From positions 42,677 to 106,676 of the forward strand of contig NZ_CAJPPN010000003.1 in assembly GCF_905372525.1 (NCBI RefSeq): a stretch of DNA of 64,000 nt, written 5' to 3'. A program made the position numbers and the translations under genes. This stretch comes from an uncultured Porphyromonas sp. GTDB taxonomy: Bacteria > Bacteroidota > Bacteroidia > Bacteroidales > Porphyromonadaceae. Shown here piece by piece: positions 17,093 through 26,024 of the stretch. Numbering within the stretch: the stretch's first letter is position 1; every line of letters begins with the position of its first letter. The notes beneath the pieces were generated by a model. That model was given only the letters and a program-made list of their open reading frames with translations, ran no database searches and was not told the DNA's origin.

Positions 17093-18244
17093 ATGTCCTT
17101 CTGGGGCTTTCTGGTCGAGAATATGCAGACGTTCTATTCCTTCACGGGAATAGCGAATGCGACGATGGGACACCTCATCATGATCTTGGTGGGGCTGCTC
17201 TTCATCTTCTTGGCTATCAAATATGAGTTTGAGCCTCTCCTCCTCATCCCCATCGGCTTCGGTATGCTCATCGGGAACATACCGATGCTCAATGGGATGC
17301 AGGTAGGTATCTACGAAGAAGGATCTGTCCTCAATATCCTCTACCAAGGGGTACGTCAGGGGTGGTATCCTCCCCTGATCTTCCTGGGTATCGGAGCGAT
17401 GACAGACTTCACGGCTCTTATCTCTAACCCCAAGCTCATGCTCGTAGGAGCAGCAGCGCAGTTCGGTATCTTCGCCGCCTACATGACTGCTCTACAGCTA
17501 GGCTTCACGCCCCCCGAGGCTGGAGCTATCGGTATCATCGGAGGTGCAGATGGCCCTACAGCTATCTTCCTCTCCAATAGACTGGCTCCACACCTCCTAG
17601 GTGCTATCGCTGTGTCGGCTTACTCCTACATGGCTCTTGTACCTGTGATACAGCCCCCCTTCATGCGTCTACTGACGACGAAGAAGGAGCGTGTCATGCG
17701 TATGAAGCGTCCTCGTCAAGTATCCCAGACTGAGAAGATCATCTTCCCGATCGCAGGGCTACTCCTTACGACGATGCTTGTACCACCAGCACTGCCTCTA
17801 CTGGGGATGCTCTTCTTTGGCAATATCCTTCGTGAGAGTGGTGTGACCAAGAGACTCGCTGATACGGCTAAGGGACCTCTGATCGATACTATCACGATCC
17901 TCCTCGGAGTCACGGTCGGTGCCTCTACGCAGGCGACGGAGTTCCTCACGGGAGACTCTGTGCTGATCTTCGGCCTCGGTGCCTTCTCCTTCGTTATCGC
18001 TACGTGTAGTGGGGTGCTCTTTGTGAAGTTCTTCAACCTCTTCCTCAAGCCAGAGAACAAGCTCAATCCACTCATCGGTAATGCAGGTGTATCCGCCGTC
18101 CCCGACTCTGCCCGTATCTCACAGACTCTCGGTCTCGAGTATGACCCTACGAACTACCTCCTCATGCATGCCATGGGGCCTAATGTCGCAGGGGTGATCG
18201 GGTCGGCTGTCGCAGCAGGTATCCTACTTAGCTTCCTAGCGTAG
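17093..18244 (+). CDS. mmdB: Sodium-translocating decarboxylase beta subunit
   Basis: Integral membrane protein that decarboxylates carboxybiotin and exports Na+. 383 residues with about nine to eleven hydrophobic segments. The conserved motifs GIGAMTDFTALISNP, AIGIIGGADGPTAIF and GPNVAGVIGSAVAAG are those of OadB/MmdB/GcdB proteins, and the DGPTA region carries the aspartate implicated in Na+ and proton handling. It is the last gene of the operon and is followed by a strong terminator. Confidence 0.95.
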   Translation: MSFWGFLVENMQTFYSFTGIANATMGHLIMILVGLLFIFLAIKYEFEPLLLIPIGFGMLIGNIPMLNGMQVGIYEEGSVLNILYQGVRQGWYPPLIFLGIGAMTDFTALISNPKLMLVGAAAQFGIFAAYMTALQLGFTPPEAGAIGIIGGADGPTAIFLSNRLAPHLLGAIAVSAYSYMALVPVIQPPFMRLLTTKKERVMRMKRPRQVSQTEKIIFPIAGLLLTTMLVPPALPLLGMLFFGNILRESGVTKRLADTAKGPLIDTITILLGVTVGASTQATEFLTGDSVLIFGLGAFSFVIATCSGVLFVKFFNLFLKPENKLNPLIGNAGVSAVPDSARISQTLGLEYDPTNYLLMHAMGPNVAGVIGSAVAAGILLSFLA

Positions 18245-18291
18245 GGACTCTCTGTGTAGACTTGTACCCTCATAGATACCTTACTCTCGTC

Positions 18292-18335
18292 CCTTCCCCA
18301 TGCCTGGTCTTCTCGGGCATGGGGAAGGCCTTTTT
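18292..18335 (+). terminator. Intrinsic terminator of the mmd operon
   Basis: Perfect 13-bp stem (18292-18304 / 18316-18328) followed by CCTTTTT. Confidence 0.9.
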
Positions 18336-18457
18336 AGGCTATCGGCTCTGTGGTAATAGGCGCCTCCTATGATAGCTGGTGCCAGTGATGAAGTTATTGA
18401 GCCCGACCTATTACTTCCTTAGTTCTCCTGAGTAGGAAACTTCTATGGAGGAATAGC

Positions 18458-18465
18458 TATATTTG
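18458..18465 (+). promoter_or_regulatory. -7 promoter element of the csgG-like operon
   Basis: TATATTTG matches TAnnTTTG, 35 bp before the ATG at 18501. Confidence 0.65.
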
Positions 18466-18500
18466 CTCCAAAGAAACTATCCCAAATTCGTATAGTGAAC

Positions 18501-19433
18501 ATGAAACCAATCAGAGCAGTACTACTTATGCTTACCCTCCTCCCATGGGTGAGCATAACGACCCTGAGAGCACAGGAGCCCACCCGAGTGATCGCTCAGC
18601 AGGGTGTAGAGCAACAGCCTATCCAACGTCGAGGCCTCAAGTGGAAGGTAGCCGTAGGGCGATTCTCCAATGAAACCTATTATGGCAAGGGGATCTTCTA
18701 CAACCGAGCTAATGATCCAATGGCCAAGCAGGCACTGGATATCTTGGTGGCAAAGTTGAGTGCTTCGGGCAAGTTCATCCTACTAGAACGTAGTGACATG
18801 GACAAGATCGCAGCTGAGCTAAGAAACAATCCCCAGCAAAAGGTGGGAGCTGACTACCTCATCCTAGGTTCGATTACCGAATATGGACGTAAGATCGTTG
18901 GTAAGGAAGGGGTCTTCACTTCAGAGAAGAAGCAGATCGTAGAGGCAGGTGTCAGTATTCGTATTGTCGATGTCTCGACAGGGCTAGTTATCTACTCCGA
19001 GGAAGCTAAGGGGCATGCCGAGACGACGAGCCGTAGCACCCTAGGCCTTGGAGGGAAAGCTGGCTATGACGCTACGCTCAGCGACAAGGCCATCTCTGGA
19101 GCTATTGACCAACTCGTAGAGAATATCATCAATAAGTGTACGGATAGGCCTTGGCGTACCTACGTGATCAATGCCGATGAGGATGGAGTAATTCTCGCAG
19201 GAGGTGCTACCCAGGGGATCAAGGTCGGGGATACCTTCACCGTATATAAGCGGGGTAAGAAGGTGACGAACCCTCAGACAGGGACTACCTTTGAGCTCGA
19301 AGGCAAGCCGGTGGCTCAGGTGCGCGTGCAGAGCCTAGCTGGCGATACTCCAGAGACAGAATACTCCATCGTTGAGTTCGTATCAGGTGCCCTAGACAAC
19401 ACGGCTCTCGACACCTACTACGTACAGCCATAG
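18501..19433 (+). CDS. CsgG/HfaB-family secretion lipoprotein-like protein
   Basis: 310 residues from the ATG (a GTG two codons earlier is possible but unusual here). A signal peptide (to about LRAQ) is followed by a CsgG domain: WKVAVGRFSNET, LLERSDMDKIAAEL, GADYLILGSITEYG, VRIVD-type strand and IYSEEAKGHAE. CsgG proteins form outer-membrane pores for curli or related exports, but CsgG-like proteins paired with DUF4810 and DUF799 lipoproteins form a separate widespread module of unknown function. No lipobox cysteine is seen at the signal end, unlike true CsgG. First gene of a four-gene unit. Confidence 0.82.
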   Translation: MKPIRAVLLMLTLLPWVSITTLRAQEPTRVIAQQGVEQQPIQRRGLKWKVAVGRFSNETYYGKGIFYNRANDPMAKQALDILVAKLSASGKFILLERSDMDKIAAELRNNPQQKVGADYLILGSITEYGRKIVGKEGVFTSEKKQIVEAGVSIRIVDVSTGLVIYSEEAKGHAETTSRSTLGLGGKAGYDATLSDKAISGAIDQLVENIINKCTDRPWRTYVINADEDGVILAGGATQGIKVGDTFTVYKRGKKVTNPQTGTTFELEGKPVAQVRVQSLAGDTPETEYSIVEFVSGALDNTALDTYYVQP

Positions 19434-19459
19434 TCTAACCCTTCTATCAGCTTACTATC

Positions 19460-19816
19460 ATGTGCCATCCCATTAAGCGACTTGCCACACTCTTTACGCT
19501 TACCCTTACTCTCCTCCTCGGTGTCGCCTCTTGTGGCTCTACGGTATCACTCTCTGGAGGTCTAAATGATGAGGCATACCTCGTCGTAGCCTCCTCCTCG
19601 GTATACCAAGGGCATAAGGTCTATGTCTCAATAGATGAGGAGTCCGTCGTCGGTATCGTTGCGATCCGGCCAGATCAAGTGACACCCAAAGCTAAGAGGA
19701 TCACGATCACGCCTGGGCGTCATCTCATACGTGTCCACGACGCCGAGAACCGAAAGCTCTTCGAGAAAGAGATCTTCGTCTCCACACGATCGACTAAGAC
19801 CATCACACTACGCTAG
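19460..19816 (+). CDS. Small lipoprotein of unknown function
   Basis: 118 residues with a lipoprotein signal (hydrophobic stretch then GVASCGS, lipid cysteine about residue 25). The mature part is a small beta-rich domain (TPGRHLIRVHDAENRKLFEK and FVSTRSTKTITLR) with a PEGA-like flavour. It sits between the csgG-like and DUF4810 genes, so it probably acts in the same envelope module. Confidence 0.65.
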   Translation: MCHPIKRLATLFTLTLTLLLGVASCGSTVSLSGGLNDEAYLVVASSSVYQGHKVYVSIDEESVVGIVAIRPDQVTPKAKRITITPGRHLIRVHDAENRKLFEKEIFVSTRSTKTITLR

Positions 19817-19869
19817 CTAGTACTAAGTCTATCTTCTATACCTGAAGCTGTATCCCTAATATAAGCATT

Positions 19870-20217
19870 ATGAAACATCACCTCTGGAGTATGGTCCTAG
19901 CCACTGTATTCTTGTCTAGCTGTGGCTCTACTAGCAAGCTGTACTCTTGGTATAACTATGAGCCTGTCTCGTATGCTGTAGCCAAGAACCCAACTCCCGA
20001 GCGTATCGAGACCCTAAAGAAAGTCTACGAGCGCCTTATCAACGAGCCCAAGGGCTCACGTAAGATGCCACCGCCTGGTATCTGTGCTGAGTATGGTTAC
20101 CTACTCTACAAGCAGGGGCAGCAAGAGAGGGGGCTTCGCCTACTAGAGCGAGAGATAGAGCTCTATCCTGAGAGTACGTTCTTCATCGGTAATCTCATTA
20201 AGCAGCTCAAGAAATGA
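19870..20217 (+). CDS. DUF4810 lipoprotein
   Basis: 115 residues. Lipobox FLSSCGST, then the DUF4810 signature LYSWYNYE, the PPPGICAEYGYLLYKQG block and a TPR-like helical end (REIELYPESTFFI). Predicted outer-membrane-anchored periplasmic lipoprotein. Its gene overlaps the next one by 4 nt (ATGA), which indicates tight translational coupling with the DUF799 partner. Confidence 0.85.
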   Translation: MKHHLWSMVLATVFLSSCGSTSKLYSWYNYEPVSYAVAKNPTPERIETLKKVYERLINEPKGSRKMPPPGICAEYGYLLYKQGQQERGLRLLEREIELYPESTFFIGNLIKQLKK

Positions 20218-20924
20218 CACCAAAGCTACACCAGATCGCTGGGCTTACGCTCCTTGGGCTCTCGTCTCTATTCCTTCACTCCTGCGGGCTAGGTAAGGAC
20301 TATACTCGTGGAGCACTCTATCCGCACCTCTATAATGATAAGCCTAAGTCTATTCTCATCATGCCTCCGATCAATGAGACGAACCAAGTGGAGGCAAAGG
20401 ATAGCTTCTTTGCAACTCTGATGGTACCGCTAGCAGAGCAGGGCTATTATGTGTTCTCCCCTTTCCTCGCAAAGGAGTTGATGCAGCAGGAGAGTGCTGC
20501 AGATGCTGAGCTCTTCTTCCAAGCGGATCTGTATCCTTTTGCTGAGGTCTTCGGGGCTGATGCGTCGCTCTTTACTATTATCCATCGCTGGGAGAAGAAG
20601 GCCCTGGTAGGAGATATTCTTATAGATGTAGAGTACATCCTCCGCTCTACCCATACGGGAGAGACGCTCTTTTCTCGTAGGATAGCAGGGGTACTAGACC
20701 TTTCTACGCCTCCGAATGGAGGTGGTGGTCTTGCCGGGATGCTTGCGACTCTGTTTGTCGATATGGTGAGGACGGCTCTGACCGATAAGGCATTGGCTGC
20801 AAGCTGTGCTAATAAGGAGTGCGTATCAGATATGCCTGTGGGTATATATCATCCCAATTACGGCAAGGATAAGAAGACACCAGCGAAGGCTAGTACCCTC
20901 GAAGGTGTTCGTCTCCAACAGTAG
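20214..20924 (+). CDS. DUF799 (GNA1162-like) lipoprotein
   Basis: 236 residues with a signal peptide and a lipobox-like LFLHSCG. The conserved core (KSILIMPPINETNQVEAKDS, FFATLMVPLAEQGYYVFSP, then DAEL and GADASLFTII) is that of GNA1162-type lipoproteins of Neisseria, which accompany DUF4810 and CsgG-like proteins. A periplasmic or outer-membrane role as part of an export-like module is inferred. It is the last host gene before the prophage, with the stop about 28 bp from the proposed phage end. Confidence 0.85.
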   Translation: MTPKLHQIAGLTLLGLSSLFLHSCGLGKDYTRGALYPHLYNDKPKSILIMPPINETNQVEAKDSFFATLMVPLAEQGYYVFSPFLAKELMQQESAADAELFFQADLYPFAEVFGADASLFTIIHRWEKKALVGDILIDVEYILRSTHTGETLFSRRIAGVLDLSTPPNGGGGLAGMLATLFVDMVRTALTDKALAASCANKECVSDMPVGIYHPNYGKDKKTPAKASTLEGVRLQQ

Positions 20925-20970
20925 ATCATAGGAGATAGCCGTTATCTCTAAGGGCTACCATCTATAATCG

Positions 20971-21029
20971 GGAAAACGAAATATTACGAAATTAGGAAAC
21001 GAAAAGACCTGAGCACGGAAAACGAAACG
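20971..21029. other. Left-end transposase-binding site cluster
   Basis: Three direct motifs: GGAAAACGAAAT (20971), GGAAACGAAAA (20995) and GGAAAACGAAAC (21017), spaced about 22-24 bp. Their inverted counterparts occur at the right end. Mu end sites also carry a CGAAA core, so these are probable L1-L3 equivalents. Confidence 0.75.
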
Positions 21030-21047
21030 TCCTAAGAAAACACTAGC

Positions 21048-21081
21048 AACGGCCAACGCTTACGAAGGAGCGCTGGCCGTT
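21048..21081 (-). terminator. Terminator of the leftward phage late operon
   Basis: 13-nt arms (21048-21060 / 21069-21081) with one mismatch, 30 bp beyond the last tail gene. Confidence 0.75.
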
Positions 21082-21110
21082 GATGGTTTGTCTTGAGTCG
21101 TAATATCAGC

Positions 21111-22199
21111 TTACCTACTAATCACCGACAAATAGATATATCCAGTTGGGAGTGTCTGCATCACTTCTGGAACCTTGATCGTGATCACAGCTGGATCATC
21201 TAGTTGAGTCATACTGCATCCCAAAATGAAGCTTGTTTTATCCCCTGCATTATCTTCGGTGGCCTGTATTCGTGCGGCTCCTGTCCGCAGTAGCACATGG
21301 CGCTCTGGAGTTATCTCTATTTTGCCTCGAGTTTCGCTGTTACACTTCGCCTCCCTGAGTACACCTGTCGCATGTTCCATCTCGGCATAGAATACTTGAT
21401 GATTTGCAACAACCTTAATCAAAGCTGACCCTATGACCTGATTTGGGAGACAGTGCCACGTATAAGCGGTTACAGCTTGTAGCTTTTCAGCCTCGTCTGG
21501 AGATATGTACACACGTTTATACTTTACCCCATCGGAAGTCTCGAGCTCTTGCATGTAGCTCTTGTTGCACCCCTTGAACAGATAAGTAGTGAGGCATGCT
21601 CCATCTATTTCCCTATTACTCATCGGCACTGATCTCACAGGACTATTATCCATAGACTTTTCAGATAGAAATGCTTTGGAATGCTTTGGAACATCATGCC
21701 CGAAAAGGAGATAGCTACCCTCCACTGGTATTGTTGTTATCATCTCTTGTAGACTATTGAGCGAGGGGCTATCTGAAGTCATCACCTCTGACGAGCTGAT
21801 GGCAAGAACCATGCCCAACTCCTGATCTGATGTTGGCGTACCATCATCTGGAGCAAGATAAGCTGTCATATACTTGCGGGCATACTCATATCGATTATCC
21901 TCGGTGAGGATGTCCTTATATTCCTCCCTGAGTAGGAGGCGGTATCTATTAGGAGGGACGAGCGAGGTACCTGGGCTCTCTATGGGATAGAGAGCGCCAT
22001 TGTAGGCGAGTAGTCCCTCGTCCTTCTCTTCTCGCCCTGGGGACTTGATGATCCAGGGGCGGTCTACGCCTACCAAAGAGGAGAGACGCTCCAAGAGGAG
22101 AACTTGCTGTTGGATGAACTCTAGGGTCTCGGTGGAGAGGGGATACTGTCCGACCTCTCCAGCCCCGTTGGCTGTGGTGGTGTATTGAGCGGTATGCAT
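21111..22199 (-). CDS. Phage tail-associated protein, probable fibre or adhesin
   Basis: 362 residues, last gene of the late operon, after the gp47- and gp48-like baseplate genes, where Mu-like phages encode fibre proteins. The N-terminal 45 residues (TLEFIQQQVLLLERLSSLVG) could be a short helical attachment region, followed by a mixed beta-rich body with no family resemblance I can name. Function is inferred from position only. Confidence 0.5.
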   Translation of the reverse strand: MHTAQYTTTANGAGEVGQYPLSTETLEFIQQQVLLLERLSSLVGVDRPWIIKSPGREEKDEGLLAYNGALYPIESPGTSLVPPNRYRLLLREEYKDILTEDNRYEYARKYMTAYLAPDDGTPTSDQELGMVLAISSSEVMTSDSPSLNSLQEMITTIPVEGSYLLFGHDVPKHSKAFLSEKSMDNSPVRSVPMSNREIDGACLTTYLFKGCNKSYMQELETSDGVKYKRVYISPDEAEKLQAVTAYTWHCLPNQVIGSALIKVVANHQVFYAEMEHATGVLREAKCNSETRGKIEITPERHVLLRTGAARIQATEDNAGDKTSFILGCSMTQLDDPAVITIKVPEVMQTLPTGYIYLSVISR

Positions 22200-22230
22200 A
22201 ATACTTAATCGGTGATTAAAGGGTAATTAC

Positions 22231-22734
22231 TTACTTATTAAGACGCCTGTATATAGGCTGTTTGGTGGGAAGCTTGTATTGATCGACGAGCCACTTAACC
22301 TCGGCTAGGTGCTTGTCATAGACGTCGCTGGGGACAAATACGATGAACTTAGATGTCTCTATGACCTTTAGCTCCTGGGCAGTGATGAGGAGCTTAGGGT
22401 CAGTCTCCTCTGGTCGTGCAATGGGGACACCGGCCTTGCGCTCGCTGTGGGTGTAGATGACCTGCCCTGTGTTGCGTACGTCCTCTATACGATAGTGTAA
22501 TCCGAGGGCGGAGGGATACTGCTCCTCTAGTACACCGAGCAGGTGACATACCTGTCCGTTGTGCTGTAGCTTATACCGATCCCTGAGATAGGCATTAAGG
22601 AAGAGCTCATACAACTTTATGAGAGGTGTCAGGGTCGCTAGGAGGAAGGCTATGATGAGTGGCTTGCGTAGGAACGAGGGCAAAGCATCTGAGACGACCT
22701 TGTGCCAATTGATGCTATAGGGATGCTGGGGCAT
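22231..22734 (-). CDS. Phage baseplate protein, Mu gp48-like position
   Basis: The preferred start at 22734 (MPQHPYSINWHKVVSDALPS) gives 167 residues and overlaps the gp47-like gene by 20 nt; the frame stays open to 22803 but that would overlap by 89 nt. The segment TPLIKLYELFLNAYLRDRYK, then KLQHNGQVCHL, is characteristic of proteins found after baseplate J genes in Bacteroidota phages. A baseplate or tail-completion role is inferred from order. Confidence 0.6.
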   Translation of the reverse strand: MPQHPYSINWHKVVSDALPSFLRKPLIIAFLLATLTPLIKLYELFLNAYLRDRYKLQHNGQVCHLLGVLEEQYPSALGLHYRIEDVRNTGQVIYTHSERKAGVPIARPEETDPKLLITAQELKVIETSKFIVFVPSDVYDKHLAEVKWLVDQYKLPTKQPIYRRLNK

Positions 22735-23581
22735 AGGGTAGATAGTTAATAGTGAGTGACTGTAGTTGATAGTATCCTGAGCGTGGGCGATGGTAGCCGA
22801 CAATGGTTGTCCAGCTATCGGTACCCGCAGGGGTAGCAGAGGCAGAGGTGACTAGGGATGCCTCTACGCCTGAGATATGAGAGAGGGCTACCACGATGTC
22901 TGAGAGGCGCAGGACTCCGTCAAAGGGTAGCGAGGAGATGTTGCCCTCGATGGTCTTGCGGATGGTCGCCTGATAGTCATCTGAGGGCTTGCCTCCATGA
23001 GAGAGGAGAACGGGCTGAATGTAGACGGATAGGGTGAGGCGTAGCTTATCACCTGGGGCGGAGATCACACGCACGGGCACGCCTGCGTCCTTGACCTGAT
23101 GGATATAGGCCTTAAATGGGGTAATGACGTCATCAGTGAGGACAATGGGCTTACCCTTGTCATCTGCACCTGCAACCTTGAGATAGATAACGTTGCCTAC
23201 CTCGGAGGCCACGGCATAGTGCACGACGGAGGCGGAGGACATCTGCTCGGGGGTGAGGGCAGAGGTGTCGTACTTGTCGCTGTAGGGGAGGAGGGCATAC
23301 CCATGGAGGTACGCCTTAGCCTTGCGGGCGTACCAGCGCAAGGTATGGGGCTCCGCCTCGGCGACGAGCTCGGCGACGTCCTTGCGGTGGGTGTCAAACA
23401 GCTCCTCGAGGGCGTGGATAGCGGAGGCGAATACCCAGAATAGGATCGCCTCAAGGGAGACCTTACTGAACTGCTCCTCAAAGGTCTTGCCTGGGGTAAG
23501 GTGATAGCCCTGCTGTATGGTAGGATCAGCGATGAATGCCTCGCTGATGGATCGGCGGATGTCTTGTGTTGTACGTGCCAT
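22715..23581 (-). CDS. Baseplate assembly protein (J/gp47-like)
   Basis: 288 residues. The N-terminus (FEEQFSKVSLEAILFWVFAS, then HALEELFD) and the middle (GDKLRLTLSVYIQP with ISSLPFDGVLRLSDIVVALS) fit the baseplate J / gp47 family, whose copies form the wedge around the central hub of contractile tails. It lies 5 bp after the gp46-like gene and overlaps the next gene. Confidence 0.75.
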   Translation of the reverse strand: MARTTQDIRRSISEAFIADPTIQQGYHLTPGKTFEEQFSKVSLEAILFWVFASAIHALEELFDTHRKDVAELVAEAEPHTLRWYARKAKAYLHGYALLPYSDKYDTSALTPEQMSSASVVHYAVASEVGNVIYLKVAGADDKGKPIVLTDDVITPFKAYIHQVKDAGVPVRVISAPGDKLRLTLSVYIQPVLLSHGGKPSDDYQATIRKTIEGNISSLPFDGVLRLSDIVVALSHISGVEASLVTSASATPAGTDSWTTIVGYHRPRSGYYQLQSLTINYLPYAPASL

Positions 23582-23586
23582 AGGGG

Positions 23587-23871
23587 TTAGTCCTTAAAGG
23601 TAATGCCGTAGCCATCTGAGGTGGCTACAATGCGCTCTACGGGTATGAGGCAGTGGCGCATCATCTTGACGGCGAGGGTGGGGAACATTGGGTCGTGAGG
23701 GGCACCTAGCTGGCGACGTACAGCGAGCCCAAGGGTGGGGTACTCGCCGAAGGAGCCGGGCACGCCCTCGAGGAGGAATTGGGCGGTCTGCTCTCGTACC
23801 TCCCCGAGGGTCATGCGTCCCTCAGGCAGGGCGAGGTCGCCCGTAGTAGTGTCTATCTGTATACCTATCAT
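23587..23871 (-). CDS. Baseplate wedge protein (GpW/gp25, Mu gp46-like)
   Basis: 94 residues, the usual size for GpW/gp25-like wedge proteins. It has the typical opening (IGIQIDTTTGDLALPEGRMT) and the hallmark QFLLEGVPGSFGEYPTLG. It joins the sheath-bearing baseplate periphery. The order spike, gp46, gp47, gp48 matches Mu. Confidence 0.8.
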   Translation of the reverse strand: MIGIQIDTTTGDLALPEGRMTLGEVREQTAQFLLEGVPGSFGEYPTLGLAVRRQLGAPHDPMFPTLAVKMMRHCLIPVERIVATSDGYGITFKD

Positions 23872-23883
23872 GATGGCTAATAG

Positions 23884-24435
23884 TTAGTGCTTAACTTTAG
23901 TATCCTCGTAGTCGCTTTGGCGGGTAAGTTGTAGCTGGCGACCTGCCCAGGAGGCGGCTGATGCCTTGAGGGAGGCACCTCCGTCCTGGGGGACTGGTGT
24001 CCACGAGGTGAGTATTTGCTTGAGAGTGTTGAGCTCTCGCTCTAGGGTATTGATCTTGCTGGTGAGGTCGGCTATCTTGATTATCCCACCTAGCTTACCC
24101 TCGTTGAGGGTGATACCCTCACGGGTGATCGAGATCTGCTGGTCACCTATCTGTACATTGAGCTCCTCGAGCTCATCGGCGAGGAGGACGGCACCGAGAG
24201 GCGTGCCCTCCACGAGCCCTACGATAACAAGGGAGCCCACCTTGGGGTAGAGGGTCAAGCCCTGAGTGCCTCCGCTGTCAGCCTGGAGGCTCGCCCCTAA
24301 GATAGGGGCGGTCTCATCGAGTGGCTGGCAGTCGATGGTACGGGCTCCTCGGTCAAGGCTCGTCACCTCGCAGACCTTGAGGACGGAGGATGAACGCCCT
24401 GCCAAGGAGCGTATGATGGATGCTATCTGGCTCAT
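23884..24435 (-). CDS. Baseplate spike protein (gpV/Mu gp45-like)
   Basis: 183 residues. An OB-fold-like N-terminal half (VCEVTSLDRGARTIDCQPL, then LYPKVGSLVIVGLVEG) is followed by a repetitive beta segment (VQIGDQQISITREGITLNEG) and a short coiled coil (LTSKINTLERELNTLKQIL). This is the pattern of membrane-piercing spikes of contractile tails. Confidence 0.75.
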   Translation of the reverse strand: MSQIASIIRSLAGRSSSVLKVCEVTSLDRGARTIDCQPLDETAPILGASLQADSGGTQGLTLYPKVGSLVIVGLVEGTPLGAVLLADELEELNVQIGDQQISITREGITLNEGKLGGIIKIADLTSKINTLERELNTLKQILTSWTPVPQDGGASLKASAASWAGRQLQLTRQSDYEDTKVKH

Positions 24436-24440
24436 ATTGC

Positions 24441-25415
24441 TTACTGTGCTACTCTGTAGCCGAGAGTCACCTCTTGGTGGAGGCCCTCAGCACCATACTT
24501 AATGACCACTTTTTTCGCTTGGTAGACGCCCATGCGCTTACCCTCGAGGCGGATAGCCACGTGGTCGAGCTTATCGATGAGGCGCGCGCCAAAGGTGGTG
24601 ACGCTCCCTGTGAGCCCATCCTGCTTGAGACGCTGGAGTTCCTGCTCTGCCCATTGACGTAGCTCGCTCTCCGTCTTGTTGTAGGTGTGTAGGGTGCGAA
24701 GTTCCCCATCCTTATCGCCTACCTCCACCTTGATTTTCTTTTTCTTCCCTCGCCCCTCGGGCTGGAGGGAGATAGCCTTAATCTTGAGGCGTAGGGTGTC
24801 TGCATGTTGCTGCTTGAGTTGGCTATCACTAATAAGGTTGATGCCTGTCGCAATGACCTGCCTTGTAGCCTTACCCACATCATGATCAAAGAGTACCCCT
24901 GAGTAGAGGACAGCTTGTCCGTCCTCGTAGCGAAAGAAGCTACGAATGCCCTGCTCCTTGAGGGTGCCGAGGAGGCTCGCCACGGTGTCGGCTTGCACTC
25001 GGTAAGCACCGAGATGTTGCTCGCCCATCACACGGATCGGCGTTGCGATGCCTTGGTCACGGAGGACACCCTCCAGGGTGGCGGACTTATACGCCTTGGG
25101 GAGGGTTGGCTGGGTCTTGAGGCGGTACATCTCATCCTCACACTCCAGGACAACGGGTGTCTTAAAGCCGATCTCCCGGATGTAGCCGACGAAGACCAGT
25201 TGCAGGTCATCGTCATAGCCGAGGGATACTCGCACCTTGTCCCCACGCCTCAGGGGCACGCCCTCCCGCTGATCCCAGAGCATGCGCTTGGGTAGCGTAA
25301 TCTTACACGTATCGGTAAGCTCCTCGGTGCTGCGCTCTATCTGTAGGGCAGTGACCTGAGTGATCACCCACTTACGGGTGCTCTCTATCTCTACACGGGC
25401 GGTTAGGCGGTACAT
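24441..25415 (-). CDS. Baseplate hub protein (gpD/Mu gp44-like)
   Basis: 324 residues, similar in organisation to the late-control gpD / gp27 hub family: an N-terminal beta domain (DKVRVSLGYDDDLQLVFVGY), a middle domain with ATLEGVLRDQGI, and a C-terminal domain (ESELRQWAEQELQRLKQDGL). It threads the end of the tail tube and holds the spike encoded 5 bp downstream. Confidence 0.75.
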   Translation of the reverse strand: MYRLTARVEIESTRKWVITQVTALQIERSTEELTDTCKITLPKRMLWDQREGVPLRRGDKVRVSLGYDDDLQLVFVGYIREIGFKTPVVLECEDEMYRLKTQPTLPKAYKSATLEGVLRDQGIATPIRVMGEQHLGAYRVQADTVASLLGTLKEQGIRSFFRYEDGQAVLYSGVLFDHDVGKATRQVIATGINLISDSQLKQQHADTLRLKIKAISLQPEGRGKKKKIKVEVGDKDGELRTLHTYNKTESELRQWAEQELQRLKQDGLTGSVTTFGARLIDKLDHVAIRLEGKRMGVYQAKKVVIKYGAEGLHQEVTLGYRVAQ

Positions 25416-25418
25416 AGG

Positions 25419-26009
25419 CTAGTAGTCTGTGCTGTAGACGTTGTACTCATCATCGGAGAGAGCGGAGAGGGTAAGCTCCTGGTAGTTGGTCGCCGTATCC
25501 TGGGTGAGTGAGTAGCTCTTGATAACTATACGATTGACCCTAAAGAGATCAAGGAAGGCACTCTGCACCTGTATGGGTTTGTCCACCTCAAGGTACCTCA
25601 GGAGCTCTCGCAGACCCTCCTCGGGGTAGCGGTCGGCGATCTTGCCGTCCTCAAGCCCTTGGATGCCGACAGCTATGTTGATGTCGTAGTCGCCAGAGCT
25701 GATATACTCCTTAACCGTGCCCGTCATGCCGACTACCTGGGTGGTAATGATTTGCTTGGTGCGGGTCATCGCCACGACGGCATCAGCAAGCTCTAGGGTA
25801 GTGCCATCCTCTAGGCGCAGGCGAAGGGGACAGAGCACGTACCTGCCCTCCCACCAGGCGGGGTCGGTGATGGGCGAGGCTACGGGTGAGGGAGCGAACT
25901 CCCCTGCCTCCTCGCGCTGGGGGAAACTCCCCTTGCTCTGCTGGGGGAAGCGGTAGAGGAGCACCTTGCCAGCCGTGATGGCTGGGGGTACAATGGTCTG
26001 TAGGGGCAT
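25419..26009 (-). CDS. DUF6046-like phage baseplate protein
   Basis: 196 residues. The stretch GMTGTVKEYISSGDYDINIA, followed by DRYPEEGLRELLRYLEV and a C-terminal IVIKSYSLTQDTATNYQELT, is the DUF6046 pattern of Bacteroidota phages. It occupies the place of the Mu gp43 DNA-circularisation-like protein immediately before the hub, so a tail-hub role is likely. Confidence 0.7.
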   Translation of the reverse strand: MPLQTIVPPAITAGKVLLYRFPQQSKGSFPQREEAGEFAPSPVASPITDPAWWEGRYVLCPLRLRLEDGTTLELADAVVAMTRTKQIITTQVVGMTGTVKEYISSGDYDINIAVGIQGLEDGKIADRYPEEGLRELLRYLEVDKPIQVQSAFLDLFRVNRIVIKSYSLTQDTATNYQELTLSALSDDEYNVYSTDY

Positions 26010-26024
26010 AGGGTGATCGTGTTA

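Noticed and set aside
18495..18500. GTG start two codons before the csgG-like ATG
   Set aside because: ATG at 18501 is the more usual start in this phylum and starts the signal peptide directly.
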